Below, piece by piece: positions 8,733 through 16,836 of a stretch of DNA of 64,000 bases. Under the pieces are notes generated by a model. The model worked only from the letters and a program-made list of their open reading frames with translations, did not search any database and was not told the origin of the DNA. The position numbers were made by a program, and so were the translations under genes. The stretch lies in the NCBI RefSeq assembly GCF_039523415.1, contig NZ_BAAAFG010000001.1, positions 248,001 to 312,000 of the forward strand, in the 5' to 3' direction. The DNA is from Gangjinia marincola. GTDB taxonomy: Bacteria > Bacteroidota > Bacteroidia > Flavobacteriales > Flavobacteriaceae. How positions within the stretch are numbered: position 1 is the first letter of the stretch; every line of letters begins with the position of its first letter.

Positions 8733-8948
8733 CATCATCTCACAGATAAAAGAAATTGATTCACAGGATCAATTTCTTTCACTCGTGTCAACGTGAATTT
8801 ACGGCTAGTATCCGTGAATTTTGTTGGAACGGTAATTCACTAGATAAATTTCTTACACTTATTTTAAAGCCGTTTTGCTGCTTAATTTCTTAAATTATGC
8901 AGTGAGCTAGAAATTTTATATCTGGCGAATTCTCGAGATTTTACTGAT

Positions 8949-10658
8949 TTATTGTACTCTAATTTTACCTGCACCAATCATAAACTTATATCCAAATTGA
9001 AACTGAAAGAAGTTAGCACCCTCATCGGCATTTTGATTATTATATACTCGCATACGTAGGAAAATAGCATTGTTTTGTTTTTTTGATGGGAAATATGATA
9101 CCTCAAACTCATTTCTAAAAACCAAGAAAGATTCTGGGTCATTAAATTCGGGTATGTTATTGTAGGGACCTTGATGATAATTGGCCAACTCTGAAAGTAG
9201 ATTGAGTTCAAAGTTCTTTAGCCTTTTAAATTCAAAAGCTAGTCCAGCACCAGCTCCAAGAGTTTTATAAGTATATGATTGTGAATCATTATTAACTTTA
9301 GAAAGTTGATAACGTATTACAGTATTCAGAATAATTTCAAAAGGAAAGTTTTTGCCTGGATTATAGGTAATCAAATCTAAACGCATCCCTGCATCTAAAA
9401 AGGATTGCTGGATATGGTCTATTGGCTCAGATAGGGTTAGTGTATCATTTACCATTTTAGTTTGTAAAAATTCATTCTCTTCATCCAGACGTGCATATTG
9501 CAAATAAGGTTTAATTTTTTTAAATGCATATAGGTTTGGTTGATCTGAAAAAGTTCCAAAGGGTAAAATAAAAAAATCGGCTTGACCTTCGAATTGAGCG
9601 ATTCCATTAGGTGTCTCTCCAGATAAACCTAATAAATCGGTATATGCCCTGAGGTCAATAACGTTATTGAGACTAGTTGATTGTCGTAACTCGTATCGAT
9701 TAGATGCATTTACATTAGTTTTATTACCCTCGTCATCTACAAGCGGAAATGAGAATGACGCATCATTGGGCACAAAATTCCCCTCTTCACTAGTAATGTA
9801 TCTTAAAACATCTACAACTTTTAATCGGTAACACGAGTATTCTGTATTATCAACCGATGTTTTTTCTGCTGAATTTTTAAGAAAATTTCGCTCTGATAAA
9901 TCATTGAAATTAAGTAAGGATATAGATAAGGTATTCTCAAATATATGAGTTTTTCCTTTTTCATCCTTTAGGAAAACCCTTATATCACGAACATTACCTT
10001 CGTACATATCTAAAAGCATTTTATCAAAATAGAGAGCCCTATATTTCGGTAGTTTTGTATATTTTGAATCATTATCTTCGCATTTTTTTACAACAAAAAT
10101 CTCTTCTTTATCTTTAGGAAACCAAAAATCTCCAAAATAAGTTTTTGATTCTTCATTAAGAATAGTATTAAAGACTTTATTTGCTGTCTCGTCTTCAAGA
10201 ATTTTTTGTTTTGAAATAATCTTTCTTTTATCGAATAAAATGTAAGTTTCCTCTTCCTGTTCTTTTTCCTCTTCCTCTTCCTCTTCCTCTTCCTCTTCCT
10301 CTTCTTCAATCTGACTTACTCCGATTAGATAATTTTCAGGTAATGTAATTACACTTTCCACAACTTCTCGTTTTACTGCTTTTGTTATATAAAAAGATAT
10401 TGCAGTTTCAGCATTTTTATATAATGAGTCTACTATTTTTTTTTGTTCCAAGACTTCTTCATAGAATGATATCACATTAGGTGATAAAATATCTGTAAGT
10501 TTTCTGAGGGAATCTTGAGCTGTATTTAGTTCTTCTAAGTTTTCTTTCAGTTTTTTGTATTGTTCAGCTAAATCTTTTTTTGCATCAATAGTATAGTCTA
10601 TTTGTGATGACATAGTGATTGAATATAAAAGGATAACAACAATATGTAAATACTTCAT
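8949..10658 (-). CDS. secreted or outer-membrane protein with poly-glutamate tract
   Basis: 569 residues, not recognised. A signal peptide (MKYLHIVVILLYSITMSSQI) precedes a coiled-coil-like region (residues 25-90). A run of about 15 glutamates follows (residues about 118-132), then a lysine- and glutamate-rich linker and a long mixed domain. The last 170 residues alternate polar and hydrophobic residues with terminal FFQFQFGYKFMIGAGKIRV, which looks like the end of an outer-membrane beta-barrel. The gene is strongly AT-rich like the operon to its right. Function unknown. Confidence 0.7.
   Translation of the reverse strand: MKYLHIVVILLYSITMSSQIDYTIDAKKDLAEQYKKLKENLEELNTAQDSLRKLTDILSPNVISFYEEVLEQKKIVDSLYKNAETAISFYITKAVKREVVESVITLPENYLIGVSQIEEEEEEEEEEEEEEKEQEEETYILFDKRKIISKQKILEDETANKVFNTILNEESKTYFGDFWFPKDKEEIFVVKKCEDNDSKYTKLPKYRALYFDKMLLDMYEGNVRDIRVFLKDEKGKTHIFENTLSISLLNFNDLSERNFLKNSAEKTSVDNTEYSCYRLKVVDVLRYITSEEGNFVPNDASFSFPLVDDEGNKTNVNASNRYELRQSTSLNNVIDLRAYTDLLGLSGETPNGIAQFEGQADFFILPFGTFSDQPNLYAFKKIKPYLQYARLDEENEFLQTKMVNDTLTLSEPIDHIQQSFLDAGMRLDLITYNPGKNFPFEIILNTVIRYQLSKVNNDSQSYTYKTLGAGAGLAFEFKRLKNFELNLLSELANYHQGPYNNIPEFNDPESFLVFRNEFEVSYFPSKKQNNAIFLRMRVYNNQNADEGANFFQFQFGYKFMIGAGKIRVQ
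10266..10307. repeat. hexanucleotide microsatellite inside the poly-Glu gene
   Basis: Six perfect TTCCTC units run from 10266 to 10301, followed by TTCTTC. On the coding strand they read GAGGAA, that is Glu-Glu. Because the unit is six bases, slippage changes the length of the glutamate tract by two residues without breaking the frame. Confidence 0.9.
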
Positions 10659-11216
10659 AATTAATTTGTTGGTTAATAATTAATTTAAAAGTAATAAACT
10701 TTTTAAGTTATTTTAATACCTCTTAATGGGTATTTGTTAAACTAAAAAATTACCGACTTAATATTTAATAAGCTTAGAAATTCCCGATATGAAAATCTTT
10801 ATTTCCCAATTACTTAAGTGCGGCATTATAGAAATGTCATTCTCAAAGAAGTCTTTTTTATCTGGGTTTTGACAATATTTTCGCGGGAATTAAATAGAAA
10901 GCTCTTGACTCATTCTCAATTACTAAAGCCAATCCTAGAAATTGATTGAACGTAAAACTAAATGGTTGATTTTGCCAGTAGGGCTTTAATTAGATAGTCT
11001 AAACCCCAGACTCTACTATAGCCAGTAGTAAAGAAATATACGCAAGATTTTTTTGCAATATCTCAGCAGCTCAAAGGAATAACACAAAAATTTAGCAATC
11101 AGACTTTAGAAAATTCATGAACTCCCAAAATTTAAAGATCCACTCACTTAGCGTTTACGCCAAAGCTTTTTTAGCGAAGGTGGATTGTTTTACCAAAATT
11201 CTCTTAGGCCAAAAAA
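10659..11216. other. 558-base AT-rich intergenic region, no gene seen
   Basis: Between the poly-Glu gene and the end of the defence-like operon. Short frames are broken on both strands. A possible imperfect stem, ATCCAC (11136-11141) with GTGGAT (11180-11185), encloses repeated TTAGCG; it could act as transcription end for the operon read leftward. No RNA gene recognised. Confidence 0.45.
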
Positions 11217-12611
11217 CTATGGTAAATACAACAACCCCAGTCTACTAACATGGTTTGCTAGTTTTGATTGTATTTCATCCACAAAGCTTTTTCTCAAGCA
11301 ACAGAGTTTTCTCATTTTATTAATTTCGGCTTTTGTAACGGAATGGAAATACCTATAATCTAAAACCAAATGACACTCATTTAAACTAACCTCAGAATAC
11401 AATAAAGCAGAAAAATAATTTCTGTCCGTTTTTTCAAATAAATATTCCCTACTCTTCTTATCAATGAGAAAACCAGGCACCATACGGTAATATTCTTCCT
11501 TGTTTTGAGCTACGTCGCATAATGGTGTGATGTTTAACTCTAATGGTATAAACTTAGAGGAGTCTTTAAAAATTAGATTAGCAATATCTTTTCGTACTTC
11601 TGAACTTTTTGAGTCTTTTTTCTTCGTCGCTTCCTTTTTTGATAATGATCTACCTAAGTCGATACAATCGGTTAATAGTTTTTTATAATTATGCGCTCCC
11701 TTATTAGCTTTATAAATGGAACCAGTTAAGTGATTGTTTCCGACTTCTATTGAAGTTAAAAGTTTGGAATTTAATCTACCTTTATCAGTTGAGCTTAATC
11801 TTTTCGTCGGTAACCAGTTTTTGAATTCAGGTTGAGTATTGACAATAATTTCTTTGTCTATTTCATCATCAATTAATTCACTTAGGGCTAACATAAATGC
11901 GTCCGTTTTCTTCTGGTCATTTAGTTTATTAAAATTTTCGAAACCAAGAAAAGAAATTGAAAGACTAGTTATAATACTATCTAGCTTTGAGTTTTTATTT
12001 GCGGGAGTTTCCCCACTAACTAAATCGAATAAATAGTCAACGGTTTTACTACCAGATTTACTGATAAGATTTTCCCAAGCTGATAATATTTTAAACGCCT
12101 CGTTTTGCGTCAACTTAGAGGTAATCAATTCTAATAGGGCTTTTTCTTGTCCATTTTTCCAATTATGAGTAATTCCGTCTGCTCCACTAATTGTCTCAAA
12201 AAAATCTTTCTTCTCTAAAGAAATTATTTCTAATGGCGGTCTCTGGTTTAGTTTGTATTCATTAGTCGAGTCATTAAAAATCTCCTTAAAGTCATTTAAA
12301 AAGGTGTCTTCCTGTTTACTCCATACTAGAATTAGATAGCTACTAGAATTGTTGGCAAGTAACTTATTTAATATTCCAGCATGAATGTTCTTAAATGACT
12401 TTTTATCTTTGGGATTGAGAGTTGGTTTCAAATTTAAGTCTAGAAATATCAGACGTACTTGTCTACTTTCCTTTGGTAAACTTTTCGAACTACCATCTAA
12501 ATAAATATGAGGTATTTGATGAGAATAAAGGGACTTAATAATAGGTGTTGCTTCGGTTAGCTGGTCATCAATGACATATACATTACCTGTGGAAAAATAC
12601 TTATCTATCAT
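11217..12611 (-). CDS. response-regulator-like protein of the defence operon
   Basis: 464 residues; last gene of the vsr operon, starting three bases after the GHKL gene. Residues 8-110 look like a receiver domain: beta-1 NVYVIDDQ with the acidic pair D15-D16, beta-3 VRLIFLDLNL with D58 at the phospho-acceptor position, and beta-4 SYLILVWSK. The remaining 350 residues are not recognised. They are mostly helical by composition, with a lysine-rich stretch (KKEATKKKDSKSS) and a C-terminal part containing ECHLVLDYRYFHSV. I see no nuclease signature (PD-(D/E)xK, HNH, PLD). It is probably the effector or adaptor that receives a signal from the GHKL protein; that role is inferred from context. Confidence 0.75.
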   Translation of the reverse strand: MIDKYFSTGNVYVIDDQLTEATPIIKSLYSHQIPHIYLDGSSKSLPKESRQVRLIFLDLNLKPTLNPKDKKSFKNIHAGILNKLLANNSSSYLILVWSKQEDTFLNDFKEIFNDSTNEYKLNQRPPLEIISLEKKDFFETISGADGITHNWKNGQEKALLELITSKLTQNEAFKILSAWENLISKSGSKTVDYLFDLVSGETPANKNSKLDSIITSLSISFLGFENFNKLNDQKKTDAFMLALSELIDDEIDKEIIVNTQPEFKNWLPTKRLSSTDKGRLNSKLLTSIEVGNNHLTGSIYKANKGAHNYKKLLTDCIDLGRSLSKKEATKKKDSKSSEVRKDIANLIFKDSSKFIPLELNITPLCDVAQNKEEYYRMVPGFLIDKKSREYLFEKTDRNYFSALLYSEVSLNECHLVLDYRYFHSVTKAEINKMRKLCCLRKSFVDEIQSKLANHVSRLGLLYLP

Positions 12612-12614
12612 ATT

Positions 12615-15224
12615 TTATTTAGTGAAAAGTAAAGATACTAGAGCTCCTTTTTTAAATTCTTCAGGTAAGGAGTAATCAGAAAAATTGGGAAAAGTTAAGC
12701 TGCCTTTTTGTGTAAGCATAATTTCATGGGCAATATTCAAACCTAAACCTAAACCAACTTTTTTTCCGGTCTCCATGGGTTCAATAGCTTGGTCTGTGGG
12801 AATCAAAAATCCAGTTCCATTATCGGCTATTAATATTTCAACAGTGTTTTCATTTTCAACAGCGTCAATGTATATTAGTTTTTCTGATATTGATTTATGC
12901 TCCTCATAAGCAACATTCAACCAATAAATGGAATTGTCAATAAGGTTAATAATAATTCCCTCTATAAGACCTTTGGATACTTTCAGAACTAAATCCGGTT
13001 TTTTGAGATAAGCCTTAGTTATATTCACTTCATGTTTTCTCAATCTAAATTCTATCGAAAATAAAGCATCTTCAATCAATTCGCTTACGGCTACTTCTTG
13101 AGTAATAGATTTGCCAAACATTTCAGAATAACCCTTAATTAATTTAGATAATCTTTTTACAAGACTGAGAACATTCTTTATGGTATTGGGATCATTAGTT
13201 ACTATTTCAAGTAGTTCTTTTAAAACTTTCTCAACTTCATGCAGTACAATGCCTAAGCCAAGACCTGCACTTGAGGTTTTAATAAGCCTATCGTGCATTA
13301 ATTTATAGCTGTTTTCTATTTCAGCTAAATGAGAATTTATTTCATTTGCTACATTCGAATCCTTTACCTTATAATTTACAATAGCTTGTAGTTTTGCAAT
13401 AGAAGATAAAACGGGTTCACTTTTCTTGGTTGGCCCATAAAAGTCTCTTAAAATTTTCTTGTCGAATTTTCTAAGTAATTCTACGATTTCAATAGTATGG
13501 GCAACAGCATCCCTGAAGTCGTAGAAATTGCTGTTTTCAATAAAGCCCTCTCTATTAGTTTTTTCTTCCAAACCATAGCTAGTTTCCCTATCAAGAAAAA
13601 CTCCACAAACAATAATATTATTACTAATTTTTTCACCTGGACTATTGACTCTTTTTAGGTTCAAATCTAGCCAATCATTATCTGGTTCACCATAATTGTA
13701 AACTCTGAGGCCATCCCTAAAAACCTTTACTCCAGAATTTGATTTTAAATATTCTTTTAGTCCTTTTTTATCAAAAACCTCTTTTAGGACATAACTTTCT
13801 AAATCAAATACGAATCCCTCAATTCGAATTTTTCCAATTTTGTCTGGAGACACACTAAAGGAAACCTTATTGTTAAATTCATCTCTTCTTTTCAATGTAT
13901 GATGACTGAGAATTAGCTCATCTTGATTTATACTAGAATTTTTTATATCAAAGCTTCTTTTTCTCTTTTTAGCTTTATCAAATGTAGGATATGGGCGAAA
14001 TTCATAATTAAACATATCAATTGAATTCTTGGAAATCACAGCATCAAATTTGTAAAGTGCGAAATTCTTTATTTCATCCCAAGTTATGATATCTTCTAGC
14101 CAACCTGGTTTGTCCAATATTTTGAACTCAACTTTAAAATCCTCGCTTGTTCCTCTAAATGGCGGGGAAATTGAAGTAATTGACCTCTGAATATCTCTAG
14201 CCTTTCCCCTAGTCCAAACTGACTTTAGACTACTAATACAGATAAAAGTACCTTCAGCACCGTCTTTAATAAAATGCTCTGGCTCCGTTTTCTCTACAAC
14301 AGTAATATCAATATCCTCGATATACTTTTTTTTCTTGGTATTACTTTCATCAAATTCTTCCCAATTAATATTTACATGGACTTCGTTTTTGTCTTTTTTC
14401 TTACTTATAAGTTCGATTTTGTTTCCAAGCTTATGTACTCCTAATCGTCCGATTCCTTTTTCTCCAATGGGAATTCTCTTTGGTTTTGGCTCATCAAAAT
14501 TTAACTGGTAGTTTGTTGCGCGCCTTTTCTTAAAATCACTTCCCAGCTCTAACCATACGTCCAAAATTATATCAATGTCCATTCCAAAACCATTGTCCTC
14601 TATTAGGATAATTCCATTTTCAGGACTATCAATATTATCCATTAGAACGGTTACATCCGTAGCATTGGCATCATAAGAATTTTTAAGAATTTCTAAAAAG
14701 GCAACATCGTCACTTTTAATTAGCATGTCCCCTAATTGAGGCAGTAATCTTGCTCTCGACTTGAAATTAGCAATGTGTTTAATCGATGTAGAATCATTTC
14801 TATAAACTAAGCCTTTGCCTAAATCTTCTTTACTAAGATTCAAATTGCTAAGAAAATCTTCAGATTCATTTTTAGCAATTGTAAAAGCTTCAAAATTGTC
14901 ATTGTCAACCTTTGTAAAGAGTACTAGGGATTCGGGCTTCAATGTTACACCAAGTCTTGTGATTCGATATTCATTTTTAGCTTTTCCATAATAGATTATT
15001 CGACTTTCGAGTTCTAAACCTTTATCTAGCCATTTAAGTCTTATTAATTTTTCATTGTTCTCACCACGAATACCTTTAAATTCGAAAAAGGAAATTGAAC
15101 CCTTAGGAATGTATATTCCTGATTGGTGTGCTCCAGTTGCACCTGCATCATTTGCCGAAACAATTTTTAAAAAGGCCTCTCCAGAATCCTTAATTAATTT
15201 AATTTTCTCTTGAAAATCCTTCAT
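12615..15224 (-). CDS. EcoRII-N-like DNA-reader fused to two GHKL ATPase modules
   Basis: 869 residues. Residues about 15-125 match, from memory, the EcoRII N-terminal B3-like domain that reads CCWGG: SANDAGATGAHQSGIYIP (23-40) and YYGKAKNEYRITR (78-90), keeping H33, Y38, K81, E85 and R87 at the known DNA-contact positions, with Lys and Tyr at two others. Next comes an Hsp90/MutL/MORC-type GHKL ATPase: N-box FLEILKNSYDA (176-186), G1 DNGFGM (210-215), G2 GEKGIGRLG (254-262). The C-terminus is histidine-kinase-like: LHEVEKVL with H662-E663, N-box NLIDNSIYWLN around 760-770, G1 DNGTGF (801-806), G2 GLGLGLNIAHE. No EcoRII nuclease domain is present. It lies between the methyltransferase (6-base gap) and the receiver-like gene (3-base gap). 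ATP-driven sensing of unmethylated sites is inferred. Confidence 0.85.
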   Translation of the reverse strand: MKDFQEKIKLIKDSGEAFLKIVSANDAGATGAHQSGIYIPKGSISFFEFKGIRGENNEKLIRLKWLDKGLELESRIIYYGKAKNEYRITRLGVTLKPESLVLFTKVDNDNFEAFTIAKNESEDFLSNLNLSKEDLGKGLVYRNDSTSIKHIANFKSRARLLPQLGDMLIKSDDVAFLEILKNSYDANATDVTVLMDNIDSPENGIILIEDNGFGMDIDIILDVWLELGSDFKKRRATNYQLNFDEPKPKRIPIGEKGIGRLGVHKLGNKIELISKKKDKNEVHVNINWEEFDESNTKKKKYIEDIDITVVEKTEPEHFIKDGAEGTFICISSLKSVWTRGKARDIQRSITSISPPFRGTSEDFKVEFKILDKPGWLEDIITWDEIKNFALYKFDAVISKNSIDMFNYEFRPYPTFDKAKKRKRSFDIKNSSINQDELILSHHTLKRRDEFNNKVSFSVSPDKIGKIRIEGFVFDLESYVLKEVFDKKGLKEYLKSNSGVKVFRDGLRVYNYGEPDNDWLDLNLKRVNSPGEKISNNIIVCGVFLDRETSYGLEEKTNREGFIENSNFYDFRDAVAHTIEIVELLRKFDKKILRDFYGPTKKSEPVLSSIAKLQAIVNYKVKDSNVANEINSHLAEIENSYKLMHDRLIKTSSAGLGLGIVLHEVEKVLKELLEIVTNDPNTIKNVLSLVKRLSKLIKGYSEMFGKSITQEVAVSELIEDALFSIEFRLRKHEVNITKAYLKKPDLVLKVSKGLIEGIIINLIDNSIYWLNVAYEEHKSISEKLIYIDAVENENTVEILIADNGTGFLIPTDQAIEPMETGKKVGLGLGLNIAHEIMLTQKGSLTFPNFSDYSLPEEFKKGALVSLLFTK

Positions 15225-15230
15225 TTAAAT

Positions 15231-16280
15231 CTAATTGACAGCTATTTCCTCTTGATTAATTAATAAACCCTTATCCTCGATGAAGTCAGTCATGTTGCGG
15301 GCAATTGCATTTAAAACAGGTACTGCTACTGAATTTCCAAATTGTTTATAAGCCTGAGCATCAGAAACGGGTTGTTCAACTTCTCCGTTAAAAAATCGAT
15401 AACAATCTTCGGGGAATCCTTGGAGCATACAAGCTTCTAAAGGTGTTATCCTTCTGGGTATTTCACCTTCCTGCTGTAAAAGAATTTCTGCTCCATCTTT
15501 ATAATAACGGGCAGACATAGTTCTTGTAACATTATTAGCAAAAGGCATTTGATTCATATTGAAACCAAATCCGTTACCAAGACCTTGGTGTCTTGCTCTA
15601 TGTCTTTGTAGAGCATTCCATGTGCCACGACCCAAGGTATATCTGTCACCATGGAGTTCCCTTATTTTCGCTTCGGGAATAATGATTTCGCCTAACTCGT
15701 AAATTCTTTGTTCAGGCAGACTAGGAAATATTGACTTAATCTGTTCTGAAGTAACATTTAAATCGTTTCTAAAACCAATTATATAAATTCGCTCTCTATG
15801 TTGTGGAACCCAATGAGCTGCATCAATAATTCTTGTTTCAAAAGTATATCCTATTTCAGTCAATGATTTACAAATGGTCGTGAAGGTCTTACCCTTGTCA
15901 TGACTTTTTAGGTTTTTTACATTTTCCAGTAGGAAGGTTGCTGGTTGCTTTATTCGCAGTATTTCTTTTACCTTAAAAAACTCTGTTCCCTGAGTTGCAT
16001 CGTCAAATCCGTGCAGTCTTCCTAAGCTATTTTTTTTTGAAACTCCTGCTAATGAAAAGGGTTGGCATGGGAATCCAGCAGTAAGTAGGTCATGATCTGG
16101 TATTTGATTTTCAATATCTTGAATCTCATGTATATCACCAAACGGAACTTCTCCATGAAAGGCATTGTAGGTAATTTGAGAATATTTATCCCATTCAGAT
16201 GAAAATACACATTCGTGCCCATTAGCTTCAAAAGCAAATCTTATTCCCCCTATTCCTGCGTATAAATCTATAAACTCCAT
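15231..16280 (-). CDS. dcm: DNA (cytosine-5) methyltransferase, Dcm/M.EcoRII type
   Basis: 349 residues with all main C5-methyltransferase motifs: I DLYAGIGGIR (5-14), IV AGFPCQPFS with catalytic C72, VI ENV (119-121), VIII QHRER (160-164), and X YKQFGNSVAVP near the C-terminus. The segments AGFPCQPFSLAGVSKK, LLENVKNLKSHDKGKTF and, in the target-recognition region, VTRTMSARYYKDGAE are nearly those of E. coli Dcm as I remember it. The predicted product is therefore C5-methylcytosine at the inner C of CCWGG. It lacks the N-terminal extension of E. coli Dcm. It sits between vsr and the EcoRII-N/GHKL gene and would protect host sites. Confidence 0.93.
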   Translation of the reverse strand: MEFIDLYAGIGGIRFAFEANGHECVFSSEWDKYSQITYNAFHGEVPFGDIHEIQDIENQIPDHDLLTAGFPCQPFSLAGVSKKNSLGRLHGFDDATQGTEFFKVKEILRIKQPATFLLENVKNLKSHDKGKTFTTICKSLTEIGYTFETRIIDAAHWVPQHRERIYIIGFRNDLNVTSEQIKSIFPSLPEQRIYELGEIIIPEAKIRELHGDRYTLGRGTWNALQRHRARHQGLGNGFGFNMNQMPFANNVTRTMSARYYKDGAEILLQQEGEIPRRITPLEACMLQGFPEDCYRFFNGEVEQPVSDAQAYKQFGNSVAVPVLNAIARNMTDFIEDKGLLINQEEIAVN

Positions 16281-16332
16281 ATGACGAATTTAACGAAATT
16301 ACTATTCTCAAAAATATTCTTTTATAAAATTA

Positions 16333-16770
16333 TCAAGATGTTATTAAATGATAATTTGATATTAATCTAGTTGTTATGTCTTTAAAAGTAGATTCTATTT
16401 TATCCTTTTTGAGATCACATTCCCATACGATAATTAGATTCCAACCTAATTCCAATATTTTCTTTTTACTCTGTTTATCCCTATCAATATTTTTATCAAT
16501 TTTATTTTCCCAAAATTTTTTATTGCTTTTAGGAAGTTTATAATATTTACAATTTTCATGTCCATGCCAAAAACAACCTTGAACTTCAATTATGGTTTTA
16601 TATTTTGGAAGAACTATATCTGGTTTTCCAGGTAATTTTTTATCATGAAGCTTATATCGAAATCCGTTTGAATGTAAGAATCTGCGTACCAACATTTCAG
16701 GTTTTGTATTAGAACCCTTAATCTGACTCATATTGTAGCTTCTTACTTCTTTGGAATGAACATCTCCCAT
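16333..16770 (-). CDS. vsr: very short patch repair endonuclease
   Basis: 145 residues, co-linear with E. coli Vsr from the first residue (MGDVHSKEVRSYNM). Vsr nicks beside T:G mismatches left by deamination of 5-methylcytosine in Dcm sites. Retained: E25, D51 in LPGKPDIVLP, W68 and H69 in GCFWHGH, D98 in NIDRD, and the zinc ligands C66, H71, C74 and the Cys of VWEC. At the position of E. coli His64 there is Gln (VQGCFW). First gene of the operon, preceded by TATCTTTG (16775-16782), and 52 bases from the methyltransferase gene. Confidence 0.93.
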   Translation of the reverse strand: MGDVHSKEVRSYNMSQIKGSNTKPEMLVRRFLHSNGFRYKLHDKKLPGKPDIVLPKYKTIIEVQGCFWHGHENCKYYKLPKSNKKFWENKIDKNIDRDKQSKKKILELGWNLIIVWECDLKKDKIESTFKDITTRLISNYHLITS

Positions 16771-16774
16771 ATCA

Positions 16775-16782
16775 CAAAGATA
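16775..16782 (-). promoter_or_regulatory. TANNTTTG promoter element of the vsr operon
   Basis: On the minus strand TATCTTTG ends four bases before the vsr ATG (16770). It is a perfect match to the Bacteroidetes -7 consensus. A clear TTG box at the expected spacing is not seen. If it is used, the transcript would begin within a few bases of the start codon and be nearly leaderless. Confidence 0.45.
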
Positions 16783-16836
16783 CTACCTACTACTAAAAAG
16801 TATCCCTACTAATCCTCTCTTATCGCTAAGTATTTC

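Larger units (their letters stand above)
8132..8948. other. 817-base AT-rich intergenic region dominated by palindromic repeats
   Basis: No gene is visible on either strand. It marks the left edge of the AT-rich accessory block and holds the palindromes and the 143-base tandem duplication listed separately. The phrase GTGAATTTACG-CTAGTAT also occurs twice, near 8431 and 8792. No integrase or tRNA is present. Confidence 0.6.

Noticed and set aside
10088..10309. Arg/Lys-repeat frame opposite in phase to the poly-Glu tract
   Set aside because: It is only the alternative reading of the hexanucleotide microsatellite.
16333..16770. Considering the vsr-dcm pair as an ordinary housekeeping Dcm/Vsr locus
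   Set aside because: The tightly spaced EcoRII-N/GHKL and receiver-like genes and the AT-rich setting argue for a dedicated restriction operon.
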